Part shown: positions 5,873-6,126 of the stretch, piece by piece
Layout: the number at the start of each line of letters is the position of its first letter
How positions within the stretch are numbered: position 1 is the first letter of the stretch
Assembly (NCBI GenBank): GCA_018699075.1
Contig: JABIPV010000318.1
Coordinates: 1 to 6,126, forward strand
Direction: 5' to 3'
DNA: 6,126 bases
Origin: Kordiimonadaceae bacterium
GTDB lineage: Bacteria; Pseudomonadota; Alphaproteobacteria; Sphingomonadales; Emcibacteraceae
Translations under genes and position numbers: made by a program
The notes under the pieces: generated by a model
The model's input: only the letters and a program-made list of their open reading frames with translations
What the model was told of the DNA's origin: nothing
Database searches by the model: none

Positions 5873-6126
5873 ATGATGCATCTTGTCGGACCATGGATGA
5901 GTACAACAAATACTAAAAAGCGAAAACAAAACAAATCTAAGCGCCAACTCAAAGCTGATATCGAACATGATAAATGGCTCCGCAAAATGGGTATCACGAA
6001 TAATCGGAGTGTAGCACAGCCTGGTAGTGTATCTGGTTTGGGACCAGAGGGTCGTAAGTTCGAATCTTACCACTCCGACCAACTCCCTCTTAGTAACAAA
6101 ATAGTTCCTATTGAACCAAAGAAAAC
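5873..6126 (+). CDS. Small Lys/Arg-rich protein ORF that contains the tRNA-Pro gene in phase; open at the window edge
   Basis: ATG-ATG at 5873 opens a frame that has no stop up to the window end (84 complete codons). A second possible start is ATG at 5897 (MSTTN). Codons 15-40 give a strongly basic, helix-prone segment (KKRKQNKSKRQL, then HDKWLRKMG), unlike random translation of intergenic DNA. Codons 45-70 are the tRNA-Pro gene read as protein (SVAQPGSV, GRKFESYHSD), and the frame goes on with LPLSNKIVPIEPKK. The start is four bases after the transporter stop codon, with only weak GGTAAG ahead, so translation could be coupled. The N-terminal pattern recalls small basic proteins of unknown function in marine phages, but this is memory, not a search. 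No function can be assigned. The main alternative is a chance open frame over a tRNA and its upstream spacer; the real C-terminus lies outside the window. Confidence 0.5.
   Translation, partial: MMHLVGPWMSTTNTKKRKQNKSKRQLKADIEHDKWLRKMGITNNRSVAQPGSVSGLGPEGRKFESYHSDQLPLSNKIVPIEPKK
6005..6081 (+). tRNA. tRNA-Pro (anticodon UGG)
   Basis: A complete 77-base cloverleaf. Acceptor CGGAGTG (6005-6011) pairs perfectly with CACTCCG (6071-6077). The D stem is GCAC/GTGT (6014-6017, 6027-6030). The anticodon stem TCTGG/CCAGA (6032-6036, 6044-6048) encloses TTTGGGA, so the anticodon is TGG (6039-6041) followed by G37. Variable loop GGGTC; T stem GTAAG/CTTAC with loop TTCGAAT (6059-6065). Discriminator A6078 is followed by encoded CCA. 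C1-G72, A73, G35 and G36 are the bacterial proline identity elements. UGG can read all CCN codons, so this is probably an essential tRNA if it is the only such copy. I see no convincing promoter directly upstream and no terminator in the 45 bases downstream. Confidence 0.97.

Noticed and set aside
5547..5909. 120-codon minus-strand frame opposite the transporter gene
   Set aside because: It is antisense to a clear CDF gene, with Ser-rich shadow composition and no recognisable domain.
5849..6082. A 77-codon minus-strand frame that also crosses the tRNA (contains VGVVRFELTT)
   Set aside because: This is the well-known antisense translation of tRNA-Pro that recurs in databases as an artefact. 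The rest is hydrophobic antisense of the basic plus-strand ORF and of the transporter end, with no ribosome binding site.
1..6126. CRISPR arrays, insertion sequences and long direct repeats
   Set aside because: None seen by eye: no spaced repeats, no transposase-like frame, and no long terminal inverted repeats.

Overview
This 6.1 kb, visibly AT-rich window reads as bacterial chromosome from an alphaproteobacterium. The protein signatures (a family 4/5-type uracil-DNA glycosylase, Slt-type lytic transglycosylase and MoaB in one tight operon; a ZnT9-like cation diffusion facilitator) and, from memory, the same udg-slt-moaB order in Sphingomonadales and Kordiimonadales/Emcibacterales-like genomes suggest an AT-rich member of those groups. 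The taxonomic placement is inference.

Layout. From the left edge to 1622 the minus strand carries the first 540 codons of a secreted GH31-family alpha-glycosidase; its 3' end lies outside the window. A 99-base AT-rich leader (1623-1721) separates it from a three-gene minus-strand operon that reads from right to left: a uracil-DNA glycosylase (4880-4053), a soluble lytic murein transglycosylase (4056-2230) and a MoaB/Mog-type molybdopterin adenylyltransferase (2249-1722). The operon genes overlap by 4 and 20 bases. A 118-base divergent promoter region (4881-4998) lies between the glycosylase gene and a plus-strand cation diffusion facilitator gene (4999-5868). The glycosylase gene has a TATAAT box so close to its ATG that the mRNA may be leaderless.

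The right end is the most unusual part. Four bases after the transporter stop codon an ORF begins (5873, or 5897) and stays open to the window edge. A complete, perfectly folding tRNA-Pro(UGG) gene with encoded CCA (6005-6081) lies inside this ORF, on the same strand and in phase: the first tRNA base is the first base of codon 45. The residues before the tRNA (very Lys/Arg-rich) and after it (ordinary hydrophilic sequence ending in a Lys pair) look like protein. This may be a real gene with a tRNA nested in it, a mobile-element or phage gene joined to a tRNA attachment site, or a chance open frame.

Functionally the core genes are unrelated housekeeping functions (DNA repair, wall turnover, cofactor synthesis, metal export) that share transcription rather than a pathway. 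The GH31 gene points to glycan use and may belong to a locus that extends to the left.
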